Part shown: piece after piece, positions 1 to 9,865 of the stretch | Layout of the letters: every line of letters starts with the position of its first letter | How positions within the stretch are numbered: the stretch's first letter is position 1 | Notes under the pieces: generated by a model | What the model was told of the DNA's origin: nothing | The model's database searches: none | Seen by the model: the letters and a program-made list of their open reading frames with translations, nothing else | Made by a program: the position numbers and the translations under genes | From: Paucilactobacillus nenjiangensis | Lineage (GTDB): Bacteria > Bacillota > Bacilli > Lactobacillales > Lactobacillaceae | NCBI RefSeq assembly: GCF_005405445.1 | Contig: NZ_BJEB01000003.1 | Location: 1 to 55,262, forward strand | Direction: 5' to 3' | Length of the DNA stretch: 55,262 nt

Positions 1-83
1 ATCATTTTTAGCTCTTACCACCTCTTAAGTTTGGACATTGGTAAAATTAATCTATTGACTTAATACCACATGTCTTAAAATTC

Positions 84-115
84 AAAAAGCCTTCAAACCC
101 GCGAAGGTTTAAAGG
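84..115 (-). terminator. Attenuator terminator before pyr operon
   Basis: On the minus strand a GC-rich stem (GCCTTTAAACC with GGTTTGAAGGC, loop TTCGCG) is followed by a run of five T. It is the intrinsic terminator half of the PyrR attenuator. About 80 bases further on, an AGGTGG ribosome binding site (near 24) precedes an ATG at 5..3. The first gene of the pyr operon therefore starts at the very left edge and lies outside the window. Confidence 0.85.
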
Positions 116-149
116 CAACAAGGATTATACATATTCCACTGTCTCCCTT

Positions 150-169
150 AGTAGCCTCACGGGACTACT
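150..169 (-). promoter_or_regulatory. PyrR-binding hairpin of a pyrimidine attenuator
   Basis: The minus strand reads AGTCCCGTGAGGCT at 166..153, which fits the known PyrR RNA consensus ARUCCNGNGAGGYU exactly. It lies in a hairpin with AGTAG/CTACT arms. UMP-bound PyrR is known to stabilise this anti-antiterminator so that the downstream terminator can form. The promoter is 30 bases upstream and the terminator about 35 bases downstream, so the full attenuator is present. Confidence 0.88.
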
Positions 170-196
170 TTAAAAGGACTCTTAATATTGTCATCT

Positions 197-225
197 ATGA
201 TATAGATATCTTTATTCGTTGTCAA
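197..225 (-). promoter_or_regulatory. Promoter of pyr operon leader
   Basis: On the minus strand a TTGACA -35 box (225..220) and a TATCAT -10 box (202..197) are separated by 17 bases. The -35 box overlaps the last codons of the upstream YibE/F gene. Transcription would start near 190 and run leftwards through the PyrR leader and out of the window. Confidence 0.75.
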
Positions 226-976
226 CGAACTTTTTATGTCGTTGTCGAGTCATCACTAACGTTGTTAACGGAATTGTGATAATTACTCCGATAAAGGAGA
301 CAAAAATCATAATTAATTCGGACACAAAAATTTTGTTATTCATAATTTCACCAAACGAATAATTCAAACCCATAAACCAAATAAATAGTGCTAAAAAGCC
401 TCCAAAGAATCCAAAAAACAAGGTATTAAACGTCGTTCCTAAAATGGACTCTCCGATGGACATCCCGTTGGCCATCAAGCTTGAATTACTCAAATCTGGG
501 TGTTGTTCTAGTACTTCCGACAAACCAGCTGAAATGGCAATTGAAGCTTCTGCAATCGCCCCTAATGTACTCAAAATAGTCGTTGTCACAGAAATTTTTA
601 AAAAGTCCATGCCAATATACAAAGACATCCCTTCAAGCGCATCAGAGTCTTCAGCTCCAAAGCCTTGCACCATCGCCCAGTGTTCAACTGGCACAATTAT
701 AATCAATAAAATCGCCATCACAATTAATGATGCATAAAAAGCAGTTTGCGAAGTTAATAAATCATCATCACCCATATAAATAGTAATCGCTAAAATCACG
801 ATACCGACGCTGACTGTCACAAACATTGGTGGCACATGGAAGGCAATCAAAATCACGGCAAAAAATAACAAGCCAAAATTTAGGACTAAACTCATAAAAG
901 CTTTCCATCCTTGTTTACCACCAATTATCACCATTAAAATTAGTAAAGTTAATCCCAACGCTGTAATAGTTGTCAT
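212..976 (-). CDS. YibE/F family membrane protein (second of pair)
   Basis: A 254-residue, very hydrophobic protein with about six to seven membrane segments and a short basic C-terminus (TRQRHKKFVDNE). The central stretch with GAIAEASIAISAGL and the motif NGMSIGESILGTTFNTLF resemble the conserved core of YibE/F-like proteins. The biochemical function of this family is not established. The gene overlaps its upstream partner by 4 bases (ATGA), so the two are translationally coupled and probably form one membrane complex. Its 3' end contains the -35 box of the pyr promoter. Confidence 0.75.
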   Translation of the reverse strand: MTTITALGLTLLILMVIIGGKQGWKAFMSLVLNFGLLFFAVILIAFHVPPMFVTVSVGIVILAITIYMGDDDLLTSQTAFYASLIVMAILLIIIVPVEHWAMVQGFGAEDSDALEGMSLYIGMDFLKISVTTTILSTLGAIAEASIAISAGLSEVLEQHPDLSNSSLMANGMSIGESILGTTFNTLFFGFFGGFLALFIWFMGLNYSFGEIMNNKIFVSELIMIFVSFIGVIITIPLTTLVMTRQRHKKFVDNE

Positions 977-2091
977 GCCGCTCGCCTTCTTCCTAATAGC
1001 AATGCTGCCAGGCCACTAGCAACCGGGATTGCCAACACTATGCCAATCCCACTAATTAAGCTTTGAACTGTCCCTAAGCTCATATTCATGGCGAAGGTAT
1101 AGCCCCAAGAATTACCGTTTTTTATATAGAGCAATGCAGAAATAAAAGTATCAGTCATGAAAATTAAAAATAACACGTTAACTAACGGTCCCATAATTGA
1201 TTGACCAACTTTACGACCAGATAAAAATAGTTGCCCTCGGCTAACCTTAGGATCAATACTTTTTAGTTCAAATAACGTGGCCACGATATCTGTGGACTCA
1301 TCCATGACTGCCCCAAGTGATCCCAATAATGTTTCGGCTAAAAATAAGGGACGTGGAACTTGTGTCACGTATTCCATTGATTCATAAAACATGCCCTTTT
1401 CTTGAGTTAAAGCAAAAATGGCTAGGCTAATCAGCATTGAGATACTAGTTCCTAGCACTGTCGCCCCTAAAGTCGCCAGCATTCGCTTACTTGGCCCCAA
1501 CACCAGTAATAGGGTTAACACTGAAAAGATGACCGCTAAGACGCCGAAAATGAGCATGACGTGGTTTCCTTGCCATTTTAAATCCAGTTTCACCGCGAAC
1601 AGGAACAACGTGGCGTTGAGCAAGACACTAAATAGCGCCATTGCACCCTTAAATGCCATCGACATGACTAACAAGCAGACCACTAACCAGGCTAAGAAAA
1701 CTAAAACTGAATCACGTTTAAATCCTTTAATCGTACCCCCGAGTTTGCCATCGTACGTGTGCAATTTGACAAATATCTGATCCCCCACCTTATACTTTTG
1801 ATCAGTGGCTTGAGAATCCGAATACTGATTTGTAATAGTCAAGGTTTGACCTTTTTTATCACCATTCATCAGCACCAAATGCAACTTCTGGTCCGTCAAA
1901 TGATCCACGTTTTGGAAAGTATCAACTTGTTTTTGTGGTTTGTCAGTTTGAACTGTTGTAACTTTAGCAATTGTGTCGTGATAAAGCATTTGATTATGCG
2001 TCACAAAAAGCATTGAGACAATGCCAATCAATACCAAAATTAAAAACGTTATTATTTTTTTCTTCGTCCACCATCGTTTTATCGAGTTCAT
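973..2091 (-). CDS. YibE/F family membrane protein (first of pair)
   Basis: A 372-residue protein. One N-terminal membrane segment (about residues 14-31) is followed by an extracytoplasmic domain of about 95 residues (about 32-128). Then come about seven membrane segments and an RRRAA C-terminus. The segment LGAVMDESTDIVATLFEL and the motif SGRKVGQSIMGPLVNVLF parallel those in the next gene, so the two are paralogous in their membrane cores. An AGGAGGAG ribosome binding site precedes the ATG. The pair is often found side by side in lactic acid bacteria; transport has been suggested but is not shown. Confidence 0.75.
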   Translation of the reverse strand: MNSIKRWWTKKKIITFLILVLIGIVSMLFVTHNQMLYHDTIAKVTTVQTDKPQKQVDTFQNVDHLTDQKLHLVLMNGDKKGQTLTITNQYSDSQATDQKYKVGDQIFVKLHTYDGKLGGTIKGFKRDSVLVFLAWLVVCLLVMSMAFKGAMALFSVLLNATLFLFAVKLDLKWQGNHVMLIFGVLAVIFSVLTLLLVLGPSKRMLATLGATVLGTSISMLISLAIFALTQEKGMFYESMEYVTQVPRPLFLAETLLGSLGAVMDESTDIVATLFELKSIDPKVSRGQLFLSGRKVGQSIMGPLVNVLFLIFMTDTFISALLYIKNGNSWGYTFAMNMSLGTVQSLISGIGIVLAIPVASGLAALLLGRRRAA

Positions 2092-2241
2092 GAAACTCCT
2101 CCTACGTCATCAACCCTAATTGTAACCTACCGATTTATCTATGAATCAAAAGATTTGTATAAAAATAAAAGCGTGAAATCAGCGTACAAATTGTGAGGAC
2201 TAATTTGACTTATGACACTAATTCTAAAAATAGTCTATATC

Positions 2242-2288
2242 AAAAAATGGAGCCAGTGAACAAAACGTTAGTTTTATCACGACTCCAT
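2242..2288 (-). terminator. Terminator of the tdk-upp operon
   Basis: Minus-strand arms ATGGAGTCGTGA and TTCACTGGCTCCAT close a loop and are followed by six T. It lies just after the upp stop codon. The remainder of the 2092-2298 gap shows no gene. Confidence 0.8.
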
Positions 2289-2298
2289 TAAACTCTTA

Positions 2299-2928
2299 TT
2301 ATTTTGTACCAAACAAACGATCACCTGCATCGCCCAAACCAGGAACGATGTAGCCATTTTCATTCAATGAATCATCAAGTGAGGCAGTATAAATATCAAT
2401 ATCAGGATGTGCTTCTTGTAAAGCTTTCACTCCTTGAGGAGCAGCAACAAGACAAACAAACTTCATGGAAGATGCTCCACGTTTTTTCAAAGCATCGATG
2501 GCCATGATTGCTGAACCACCAGTAGCTAACATTGGATCAACAACAAATAATTGGCGTTGATCAATATCAGATGGCAACTTAACAAAATATTCATGTGGCT
2601 TCAAAGTTTCTTCATCGCGATACATACCGATGTGACCAACTTTAGCTGCTGGAATTAAATCAAGAATTCCATCAACCATTCCAAGTCCTGCTCGTAAAAT
2701 TGGAACAACGGCGACTTTTTTACCAGCCAATTGTTTGCGGGTAGTTTTGGTGATTGGTGTTTCAACTTCGACATCTTCAAGCGGCATATCACGTGATACT
2801 TCGTATGCCATCAGAGTAGAGATTTCGTTAACAGTTTCACGGAAGTCTTTCGTTCCCATGTTCTTGTCACGAATTAATGTTAATTTATGTTGAATTAGTG
2901 GATGATCCAGTACTTCAAATTTGCCCAT
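2299..2928 (-). CDS. upp: Uracil phosphoribosyltransferase
   Basis: Salvage enzyme joining uracil and PRPP to make UMP in the cytoplasm. The 209 residues begin [16 protein letters not shown] and hold the PRPP-binding loop [16 protein letters not shown] and the C-terminal uracil-binding stretch [20 protein letters not shown], all typical of Upp. I chose the ATG at 2928 because AAGGAG lies 10 bases upstream; an upstream in-frame ATG at 2994 would add 22 atypical residues. It is the last gene of an operon with glyA, 75 bases downstream of it, and has its own terminator. Confidence 0.96.
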   Translation of the reverse strand: MGKFEVLDHPLIQHKLTLIRDKNMGTKDFRETVNEISTLMAYEVSRDMPLEDVEVETPITKTTRKQLAGKKVAVVPILRAGLGMVDGILDLIPAAKVGHIGMYRDEETLKPHEYFVKLPSDIDQRQLFVVDPMLATGGSAIMAIDALKKRGASSMKFVCLVAAPQGVKALQEAHPDIDIYTASLDDSLNENGYIVPGLGDAGDRLFGTK

Positions 2929-3003
2929 AATTAATACACTCCTTCTAAAAATTCCATATCCATTGTACCAGACATAGCGCCCGTTCAGTAGCAAAATCTG
3001 AAA

Positions 3004-4236
3004 TTAATTTACTTTATGTGCTCTTGTTAATTCTTTGACCTGAGCGGCGACTTCATCCATTGAAGCTTGATTATCATGTTCATTGATAACTCGTAAGATT
3101 AATCTAGCTACTTCTTTAGAATCTTCCTCGCTAAATCCGCGGCTTGTAATCGCAGGACTGCCGATACGGATTCCACTTGTAACAAAGGGACTAAGTGGTT
3201 CATTTGGAATCGATTCTTTGTTAGTAGTGATGTTTACACTGTCTAATAAGTTTTGAAGTTCCTTCCCATTCACGTCAGTGTCAACTAAAGAAATATTAAA
3301 CAAATGATTGTCCGTTCCACCTGAAACAACATGGACGTTATCACTGGCATTAAATACTTCTGCCATTGCATTGGCGTTGGTCACGACTTGATTAATATAT
3401 GTGGTAAATGAAGGTTGGAGTGCTTCATAAAATGCTTGCGCTTTCCCAGCTATGACGTGCTCCAATGGGCCGCCTTGCCCACCAGGGAAAACAGCTGAAT
3501 TTAATTTTTTAGCGTATTTTTCTTGACTCAAAATCATTCCACCACGAGGGCCTCGTAAGGTTTTATGAGTCGTGGTTGTGACAACATCCGCAATGCCAAT
3601 TGGACTTGGATGAGCACCAGTTGCAACTAACCCAGCAATATGAGCCATATCAACCATTAAATAAGCGCCAACTTCGTCAGCAATTTCACGGAATTTTTGC
3701 CAATCAATCACTCGGCTATATGCAGATGCACCGGCGACAATAATTTGTGGTTGAACTTCTTTTGCCTGTGCCAAAATAGCATCATAATCTAACAATTCTG
3801 TTTCAGGGTTCAGTCCATAACCATAGGATTTATAAAATTTACCACTAAAGTTAACCGCTGCCCCATGAGTCAAGTGACCCCCTGAATCTAATCCCATCCC
3901 TAGAATTGTGTCTCCTGGTTTGATGAGAGCTTGATACACCGCCGCATTTGCTTGTGAACCAGAGTGTGGTTGAACGTTAACATATTCTGCCCCAAATAAT
4001 TCCTTGGCATGATCAATTGCTAATTGTTCTACTTGGTCGACAAATTGACAACCACCATAGTAGCGCTTGCCAGGATATCCTTCAGCATATTTGTTAGTTA
4101 AAACAGTTCCCTGAGCCTCACGAACAGCATCCGAAACAATATTTTCTGACGCAATCAATTCGATTGTGTCTTCTTGTCGAACTTCTTCACGGGCAATTGA
4201 TTGCCATAACTGGTTATCTTTCTCTGTATAGTTCAT
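3004..4236 (-). CDS. glyA: Serine hydroxymethyltransferase
   Basis: A PLP enzyme that converts serine and tetrahydrofolate to glycine and 5,10-methylene-tetrahydrofolate, feeding one-carbon metabolism. The 410 residues carry the PLP-lysine motif [13 protein letters not shown] (Lys near 225) and the LIASENIVS and HSGSQAN motifs. The in-frame GTG at 4245 is immediately next to AGGAG, too close for use, so the ATG at 4236 is preferred. Neighbours are ywlC upstream (76-base gap) and upp downstream. Confidence 0.96.
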   Translation of the reverse strand: MNYTEKDNQLWQSIAREEVRQEDTIELIASENIVSDAVREAQGTVLTNKYAEGYPGKRYYGGCQFVDQVEQLAIDHAKELFGAEYVNVQPHSGSQANAAVYQALIKPGDTILGMGLDSGGHLTHGAAVNFSGKFYKSYGYGLNPETELLDYDAILAQAKEVQPQIIVAGASAYSRVIDWQKFREIADEVGAYLMVDMAHIAGLVATGAHPSPIGIADVVTTTTHKTLRGPRGGMILSQEKYAKKLNSAVFPGGQGGPLEHVIAGKAQAFYEALQPSFTTYINQVVTNANAMAEVFNASDNVHVVSGGTDNHLFNISLVDTDVNGKELQNLLDSVNITTNKESIPNEPLSPFVTSGIRIGSPAITSRGFSEEDSKEVARLILRVINEHDNQASMDEVAAQVKELTRAHKVN

Positions 4237-4312
4237 CGCACGCACTCTCCTATTTTTCGGTAAGATTTACAACTTACTAAAATAATACACCATATTCGAG
4301 TGAAACTATCTA

Positions 4313-5323
4313 TTAAAAGTGCGAACCACCAGCAGATTTTTCTAAACGGTTCATATAAGCCGTCCCTAAGCCTTGATTTTCAAAGGCTTGAACCAAGATT
4401 GTATTAATTTCAGAATGCTCATCAAAATATCGTAATCCGGCAAATAATGCATGGCTAGCATCTTGTAAATTATTACCCAATGAATAGGTTTCAATGTTTT
4501 TATTTAGGGTTAACTTGGCTTTGACATCGTTACTAAGCATCAATCCAATGGCCTGAGTTTGTTGATTAAGCCACCCATTTAAACGCGTTAGATCAGTCGT
4601 CGGATCAAAAATCGTAACTTGCGCTTTGGGGGAATAATGTGTGTACTTCATCCCCGGTGCCTTTGGCGTTTCTTTTTCACCCACGTGGTGATGATTATTT
4701 TCAATTGATCCAATAACTGCTTCAATTTGAGATTTAGTGACTGCACCTGGTCGCAAAATTACAGGCATCGCGGTCGACATGTCAATGACAGTCGATTCAA
4801 CGCCGACCTTCGTTTCTCCATCATCCAAAATCCCGGCAATTTTGCCGTTTAAATCATGATAAACGTGTTGCGCAGTCGTTGGACTTGGTTTCCCTGATGT
4901 ATTAGCTGAGGGGCCCACAATTGGCCGGCCGGCTAACTCAATTAATTTGCGAGTTGCATCATTATCTGGAAATCTAAAAGCGGCTGTAGCCAAGCCGCCA
5001 GTGACTGATTTCGACAACACACCTGGCTTTAATGTAAAAATCATCGTCAACGATCCAGGCCAAAACTGCTTCATGAGCTTGTAGGCAGCTGCCGGAATAG
5101 TCTGCGCATATTTTTCAACCGTCGCAACATCGGCTACGTGAACAATCAGTGGATTGTCACTTGGTCGCCCTTTGGCTAAATAAACTTGCTTGACGGCAGA
5201 TTCATTGGTTGCATCTGCGCCGAGTCCATAAACTGTTTCCGTTGGGAAAGCGACTAGTTCACCTGCCTGAATTAACTTTGCTGCCTGTTTGATTTCATTT
5301 GTCGTAAAAATTTTAGTTTCCAT
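4313..5323 (-). CDS. ywlC: L-threonylcarbamoyladenylate synthase (Sua5/YwlC)
   Basis: Makes threonylcarbamoyl-AMP from threonine, bicarbonate and ATP, the first step of t6A tRNA modification. The 336 residues have the YrdC domain at about 10-205 (PTETVYGLGADA, KGRPSDNPLIVH, PGSLTMIF, RFPDNDATRKLI, GPSANTSGKPSPTT) and a C-terminal Sua5 domain (PGMKYTHYSPKAQV onward). The long two-domain form is Sua5/YwlC rather than the short TsaC. It starts 5 bases after prmC ends and is in the same operon. Confidence 0.93.
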   Translation of the reverse strand: METKIFTTNEIKQAAKLIQAGELVAFPTETVYGLGADATNESAVKQVYLAKGRPSDNPLIVHVADVATVEKYAQTIPAAAYKLMKQFWPGSLTMIFTLKPGVLSKSVTGGLATAAFRFPDNDATRKLIELAGRPIVGPSANTSGKPSPTTAQHVYHDLNGKIAGILDDGETKVGVESTVIDMSTAMPVILRPGAVTKSQIEAVIGSIENNHHHVGEKETPKAPGMKYTHYSPKAQVTIFDPTTDLTRLNGWLNQQTQAIGLMLSNDVKAKLTLNKNIETYSLGNNLQDASHALFAGLRYFDEHSEINTILVQAFENQGLGTAYMNRLEKSAGGSHF

Positions 5324-5328
5324 AAATA

Positions 5329-6186
5329 TTAGTCACTTTCATTTAAATCTGAAATTTTAATCATCCGCATTTGGTCGTTGATATCGTGTTTAGTTTGGAT
5401 TTTTGCTTTTGGTAAGATCCGATGTGTTAAAACTTGCATTGCTTTTTCTTGTCCATAACCAGTCTCAGCAAATAGCTCACCATGAGGTGTCAATTGTGAT
5501 GTCAATTCACTAAAAATTCGTTCGTAAATTGCTAACCCTTGATGATCGGCAAAGAGTGCTAAATGTGGTACGTACTCTAACACTGACTTATCCATATCCG
5601 CTTTTTCATCATCCCCGATATATGGTGGGTTGGACACAATCAAATCAAATTTTTCGTTGTTTAAATCGGTGAACAAATCACTATGTACAAATGACACATC
5701 TGCGCCTAAATCATCCGCATTCAACTCGGCGACCGCTAAAGCTGACTCTGATACGTCACTCGCAACTACGGACCAATTTGGTCGTTCCAATTTCAAAGTA
5801 ATCCCAATTACCCCACTACCAGTCCCTAAATCAAGGACTTTTAACGGTGCTTCTGAATGTTCATTTAAAACCCATTCAATCAGTTCTTCGGTTTCATTCT
5901 CGGGAATCAACACATTCTGATTAACGGTAAATGTACGTCCATAAAATGGTGCTCTACCGACGATATATTGAGCTGGTTCGTTTTGCATTAATCGTTCAAC
6001 TTGCGCCTTAAAAATTTCAAACTCAAAATCAATCATTACATCGTTCCGATGCAGAATAATTTGCGTTGAATTCCAATCATGTTCCATGCTTAACAAATAT
6101 TCAGGAGCGGTTGGATCAACATCTTGATTTGTCTGGATAAAAGAAGAAGCCCAATTAAGGGCTTCTTGATAAGTCGGATTATTCAT
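5329..6186 (-). CDS. prmC: Release factor glutamine methyltransferase
   Basis: Methylates the GGQ glutamine of release factors using S-adenosylmethionine. The 285 residues hold the SAM motif [13 protein letters not shown] (about 117-129) and the catalytic NPPY at 186-189. The usual RPETE segment reads PENETE here. I chose the ATG at 6186 because it overlaps the prfA stop by 8 bases, giving translational coupling to its substrate gene. A longer in-frame start at 6222 would lie well inside prfA. Confidence 0.95.
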   Translation of the reverse strand: MNNPTYQEALNWASSFIQTNQDVDPTAPEYLLSMEHDWNSTQIILHRNDVMIDFEFEIFKAQVERLMQNEPAQYIVGRAPFYGRTFTVNQNVLIPENETEELIEWVLNEHSEAPLKVLDLGTGSGVIGITLKLERPNWSVVASDVSESALAVAELNADDLGADVSFVHSDLFTDLNNEKFDLIVSNPPYIGDDEKADMDKSVLEYVPHLALFADHQGLAIYERIFSELTSQLTPHGELFAETGYGQEKAMQVLTHRILPKAKIQTKHDINDQMRMIKISDLNESD

Positions 6187-7261
6187 CACGTAACTGCTCC
6201 ATTTTTTCTGCTTGATCAGCAATAATCAATGCATCAATAATGTCTTCTAATTCACCACTCATAATGCGATCTAACTTATTAAGTGTTAACCCAATGCGAT
6301 GATCGGTCACTCGATTTTGAGGATAATTATACGTCCGAATTCGTTCAGAGCGATCCCCCGTTCCAACCGCAGTCTTCCGTTGTTCATTATAGGCATTCTC
6401 TTCTTTTTGAGAATAGTAATCATAAACCCGAGCTTTTAAGATTTGCATAGCTTTGGCCCGGTTTTGTTGTTGCGAACGTTGATCTTGCATAGCGACGACA
6501 ATCCCAGTAGGTAAATGCGTCATTCGAACGGCAGAGGAAGTCTTATTAATATGCTGACCACCAGCACCAGATGAACGATAGACATCAGTCCGAATATCCT
6601 TATCTTCAAGTTCGATATCCACATCTTCAGCTTCGGGCATTACCCCAACTGTTGCTGTTGAAGTATGAATTCGGCCAGCCGATTCAGTTGTTGGAATTCG
6701 TTGCACACGATGGGCGCCATTTTCGTATTTCAGTTTAGAATACACACTAGCCCCACTAATCATTAAGACGATTTCTTTAAAACCACCAACTTCAGTTTGA
6801 CTTTGGTCAACAATTTCAACCGTCCAACCTTGTTTTTCCGCGTAGCGAGAATACATTTCAAATAAATCTGCAGCAAATAAACTGGCTTCATCCCCACCAG
6901 CTGCTCCGTGGATTTCCATGATGATATTTTTATCATCGTTAGGATCTTTAGGCAACAGTAAAACTTTCAATTCATTTTCTAAATTTTCTTGTTCTTCACG
7001 AGATTCAGTCAATTCTTCCTTAGTTAACTGAGCCATTTCATCATCGAGGTTTTCACGAAGTAACTCTTCGTCATCCTTAACTTGTTGAACCACTTTTTTG
7101 TAAGCAGTATATTTTTCGACAGTTTCTCGTAAACTGCCCTCTTCCTTTGAAAGGTCCATGAACCGATCAGTATCAGCAATCACATCTGGATCACTGAGAA
7201 GTTCGTTCACTTCATCATAACGGTCGGCGACCGCTTGTAATTTATCAAATATTTCGTTCAT
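6179..7261 (-). CDS. prfA: Peptide chain release factor 1
   Basis: Recognises UAA and UAG stop codons and triggers peptide release on the ribosome. The 360 residues show the GGQ motif at 234-236 ([14 protein letters not shown]) and the stop-codon-reading tripeptide as PTT at 190-192 ([14 protein letters not shown]), where many RF1 proteins have PAT or PVT. Length and order match RF1. It is 21 bases after tdk and overlaps prmC, its modifying enzyme. Confidence 0.97.
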   Translation of the reverse strand: MNEIFDKLQAVADRYDEVNELLSDPDVIADTDRFMDLSKEEGSLRETVEKYTAYKKVVQQVKDDEELLRENLDDEMAQLTKEELTESREEQENLENELKVLLLPKDPNDDKNIIMEIHGAAGGDEASLFAADLFEMYSRYAEKQGWTVEIVDQSQTEVGGFKEIVLMISGASVYSKLKYENGAHRVQRIPTTESAGRIHTSTATVGVMPEAEDVDIELEDKDIRTDVYRSSGAGGQHINKTSSAVRMTHLPTGIVVAMQDQRSQQQNRAKAMQILKARVYDYYSQKEENAYNEQRKTAVGTGDRSERIRTYNYPQNRVTDHRIGLTLNKLDRIMSGELEDIIDALIIADQAEKMEQLRDE

Positions 7262-7282
7262 TAAATGTCTTCTCCTAAGTTT

Positions 7283-7852
7283 CTAAACAGTGGGATGGAA
7301 ATAATGACGGCGACAAACTGGATAATATGCTTCATTACCACCAATTTGGACTTGCTCACCTTCATAAACAGGTTTCCCATCATGCATTCTTAAATTAAAA
7401 CTGGCTTTTTTCTTGCAGAACCAACAGATAGTTTTCATTTCTTCAATTTTATCTGCATAAATCAATAGGTACTTTGAACCTTCAAAAAGTTCATTTCGAA
7501 AATCATTTTTGAGGCCAAACGTCATCACTGGAATATTCAAGTCGTCAACCACTTTGGTCAATTGTAAAATATGGTCCTTGGTGAGAAACTGAGCTTCATC
7601 AACCAATACACAAGCAGCATCCGGATTAGTTTCCTGCACGTAATCAAAGATATTAGTGTCTTGCATAATTGGTAGTGCCTCGCGTTCAAGACCAATTCGA
7701 CTCGAAATTTTACCAACCCCAGCACGATTATCCAGTCCACTAGTCATCATAATAACTGACTTACCTTGTTCTTCGTAGTTATAAGCAACTTTTAAAATTT
7801 CAATTGATTTACCGGAGTTCATCGCTCCATACCTAAAGAATAATTGTGCCAA
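7283..7852 (-). CDS. tdk: Thymidine kinase
   Basis: Phosphorylates thymidine to dTMP in pyrimidine salvage. The 189 residues contain the P-loop GAMNSGKS at 9-16, a Walker B-like [10 protein letters not shown], and the zinc lasso cysteines CWFCKKKA with the later PVCRRHYFH. It is the first gene of the tdk-prfA-prmC-ywlC-glyA-upp operon, so nucleotide salvage brackets it at both ends. A possible -10 box (TATACT) lies upstream near 7885; the -35 box is poor. Confidence 0.95.
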   Translation of the reverse strand: MAQLFFRYGAMNSGKSIEILKVAYNYEEQGKSVIMMTSGLDNRAGVGKISSRIGLEREALPIMQDTNIFDYVQETNPDAACVLVDEAQFLTKDHILQLTKVVDDLNIPVMTFGLKNDFRNELFEGSKYLLIYADKIEEMKTICWFCKKKASFNLRMHDGKPVYEGEQVQIGGNEAYYPVCRRHYFHPTV

Positions 7853-7937
7853 TTTGAATCACCTTTTCCTTGCATAGTCCTTAATAGTATACCGAAAAAA
7901 ACGTCCTTTGTGAACAGACAAGTCACGATTGATATAA

Positions 7938-7977
7938 TTGACTTTTCTATATATTTATTTATAATTGTATGTACAAT
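7938..7977 (+). promoter_or_regulatory. Promoter and palindromic operator of MarR gene
   Basis: TTGACT (7938-7943) and TATAAT (7960-7965) are 16 bases apart. A 14-bp palindrome, ATTGTA-TG-TACAAT (7964-7977), overlaps the end of the -10 box and the likely start site. This is a common place for a MarR-family autoregulatory operator. Confidence 0.65.
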
Positions 7978-8001
7978 CAATTGATGGAGGTGACACATAC
8001 A

Positions 8002-8424
8002 ATGAATCAACCCCAATTTTCAGACTGTCTCTACTTTGCTAGTGCCCGCTTAAACCGCTATATCGCTAAGATTGGTGATACTAAATTTAAACAAATTGGC
8101 CTTTCATCCTCCTCGGCATTTGTTCTAATGTGTATCGCTGATAATCCAGCAATTAATCCTTCTGAAATCGCTGATGAACTATATCTAGACCGCTCGACAA
8201 TTACTCGCTTTTTGGATAAACTGGAAGTTCAAGGTTTCATCACCCGTGTGTCGGATGGGCGGTCCGTTAAAATTAACGTAACCCCCACGGGTCACAAATT
8301 AATTCCGGCAATTGCAAACGTTTGGGACGATTTGAACCAGACCTACGCTGATTTATTAGGTGCAGACACGGAAAAAAATTTTCGAGCCACACTGAATCAA
8401 CATTTTGCCAATTTAACTAATTAA
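8002..8424 (+). CDS. MarR family transcriptional regulator
   Basis: A 140-residue DNA-binding protein. The winged helix-turn-helix spans about 48-100 (NPSEIADELYLDRSTITRFLDKLE, then the wing VSDGRSVKINVTPTGH), with helical dimer ends on both sides. The ATG at 8002 follows GGAGGTG by 9 bases; an earlier in-frame start at 7969 lies inside the operator. It stands alone between divergent tdk and co-directional murT. Ligand and targets are unknown; self-repression through the 7964-7977 palindrome is likely. Confidence 0.85.
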   Translation: MNQPQFSDCLYFASARLNRYIAKIGDTKFKQIGLSSSSAFVLMCIADNPAINPSEIADELYLDRSTITRFLDKLEVQGFITRVSDGRSVKINVTPTGHKLIPAIANVWDDLNQTYADLLGADTEKNFRATLNQHFANLTN

Positions 8425-8457
8425 TTATTAAGTTTATGTAAATTAAGATACCAATAT

Positions 8458-8485
8458 TTTCAAATAAAACAATACGGTTTATGAT
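8458..8485 (+). promoter_or_regulatory. Likely murT-gatD promoter
   Basis: TTTCAA (8458-8463) and TATGAT (8480-8485) are separated by 16 bases. They lie 36 bases before the murT ATG, which has a GGAGG ribosome binding site. Confidence 0.5.
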
Positions 8486-8521
8486 TAACCACAACAATTC
8501 ATAACTGGAGGAAATTTTTTA

Positions 8522-9865
8522 ATGTCGATTAGAAGTTCATTTGCAGCCGCAGCCGGTAAATCAAGTTATTGGTTGCTACACAATTTTTTTCATGGTGGTA
8601 GCTCACTGCCCGGCAAAATCACGGTCGCACTGGACCCCAACATTTTACGCGCATTTGGTAAGGATTATGATGTCGTAATTGTCACTGGGACCAATGGTAA
8701 AACATTAACCACTGCGCTAAGCGTCAAAGTATTAAAAGAAGGCTTTGACAATGTTGTCACCAATCCAACCGGCTCAAACATGGAGCAAGGTATTGTGACT
8801 ACATTCATAACTGCTAAAAAATCCAAAAATGGTAAAACCATTGCTGTGTTAGAAGTTGATGAAGCTAACGTGATTAAGGTTACCAAACATATCACTCCAA
8901 TCGCCTTTGTCTTCACCAATTTGTTCCGTGATCAAATGGACCGCTATGGTGAATTGTACACAACATATCAAAAAATCTTGGATGGTGTTGCTAACGCACC
9001 TAAGGCAACCATTATTGCTAATGGTGATGCGATGATTTTTAATTCTCAAACACTGCCCAATCCAATTATCTACTACGGTTTTAACCACTTACCAGCTGGG
9101 GACATTAAAGCTCCTGCTAATACGGATAGCGTTTTATGCCCCAAATGTAATCACATCTTACATTATGGCTTTATCACCTACGGAAATTTAGGCGATTATT
9201 TCTGTCCAAATTGTGGATTCAAACGACCTGAATTAACCAATCAAGTCACCCGTTTAACAGAATTAACGCCCACTAGTTCTTCCTTTGAGATTGATGGTAA
9301 GCCATATTCAATCCAAATTGGTGGCACCTATAACATCTACAACGCGCTAGCAGCGTATACCTTGGGACGTTTCTTAGATATTTCCACTGATCAAATTAAA
9401 AATGCTTTCGAAAATGATAGTCACGTTTTTGGCCGACAAGAAGTTATTCAAGTTGGAGACAAGCAAGTGACCTTAATTTTGGTTAAAAACCCAGTAGGAC
9501 TTAATCAAGTAATTGACATGATTTTGTCAGATAAAGATGCATTTTCATTTGTTGGTCTCTTAAACGCCAATTACGCCGATGGGATTGATACTAGTTGGAT
9601 TTGGGATGGTAACTTTGAAAAATTAAAAAAACACGATATTCCTCAATTCATCACTGGTGGAGAGCGATATAAAGACATCACATTCAGACTAAAAGTTGCT
9701 GGCGTTGATAATTTAATTATTGAACCCGAGTTAAAAGATGTTGTTCAACGAATCACTGAGCTACCCACCAAAAAAGTTTATGTCCTAGCAACTTATACCG
9801 CGGTATTGCAACTTCGCAAACAATTAGCTGATCAGAAATTGATTAAAGAAGGGATGGATGCTTAA
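8522..9865 (+). CDS. murT: Lipid II isoglutaminyl synthase subunit MurT
   Basis: With GatD it amidates the alpha-carboxyl of D-Glu in the lipid II stem peptide to D-isoglutamine, at the inner membrane face. The 447 residues hold the Mur-ligase P-loop VTGTNGKTLTT (about 55-64), a four-cysteine zinc ribbon (CPKCNH then CPNCGF, about 205-232) characteristic of MurT, and a C-terminal DUF1727 domain. The stop overlaps the gatD start by one base (TAATG), so both subunits are made together. Confidence 0.95.
   Translation: MSIRSSFAAAAGKSSYWLLHNFFHGGSSLPGKITVALDPNILRAFGKDYDVVIVTGTNGKTLTTALSVKVLKEGFDNVVTNPTGSNMEQGIVTTFITAKKSKNGKTIAVLEVDEANVIKVTKHITPIAFVFTNLFRDQMDRYGELYTTYQKILDGVANAPKATIIANGDAMIFNSQTLPNPIIYYGFNHLPAGDIKAPANTDSVLCPKCNHILHYGFITYGNLGDYFCPNCGFKRPELTNQVTRLTELTPTSSSFEIDGKPYSIQIGGTYNIYNALAAYTLGRFLDISTDQIKNAFENDSHVFGRQEVIQVGDKQVTLILVKNPVGLNQVIDMILSDKDAFSFVGLLNANYADGIDTSWIWDGNFEKLKKHDIPQFITGGERYKDITFRLKVAGVDNLIIEPELKDVVQRITELPTKKVYVLATYTAVLQLRKQLADQKLIKEGMDA

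Noticed and set aside
2929-2994. 22-residue N-terminal extension of Upp
   Set aside because: It lacks a ribosome binding site and is not part of the family; AAGGAG fits the ATG at 2928.
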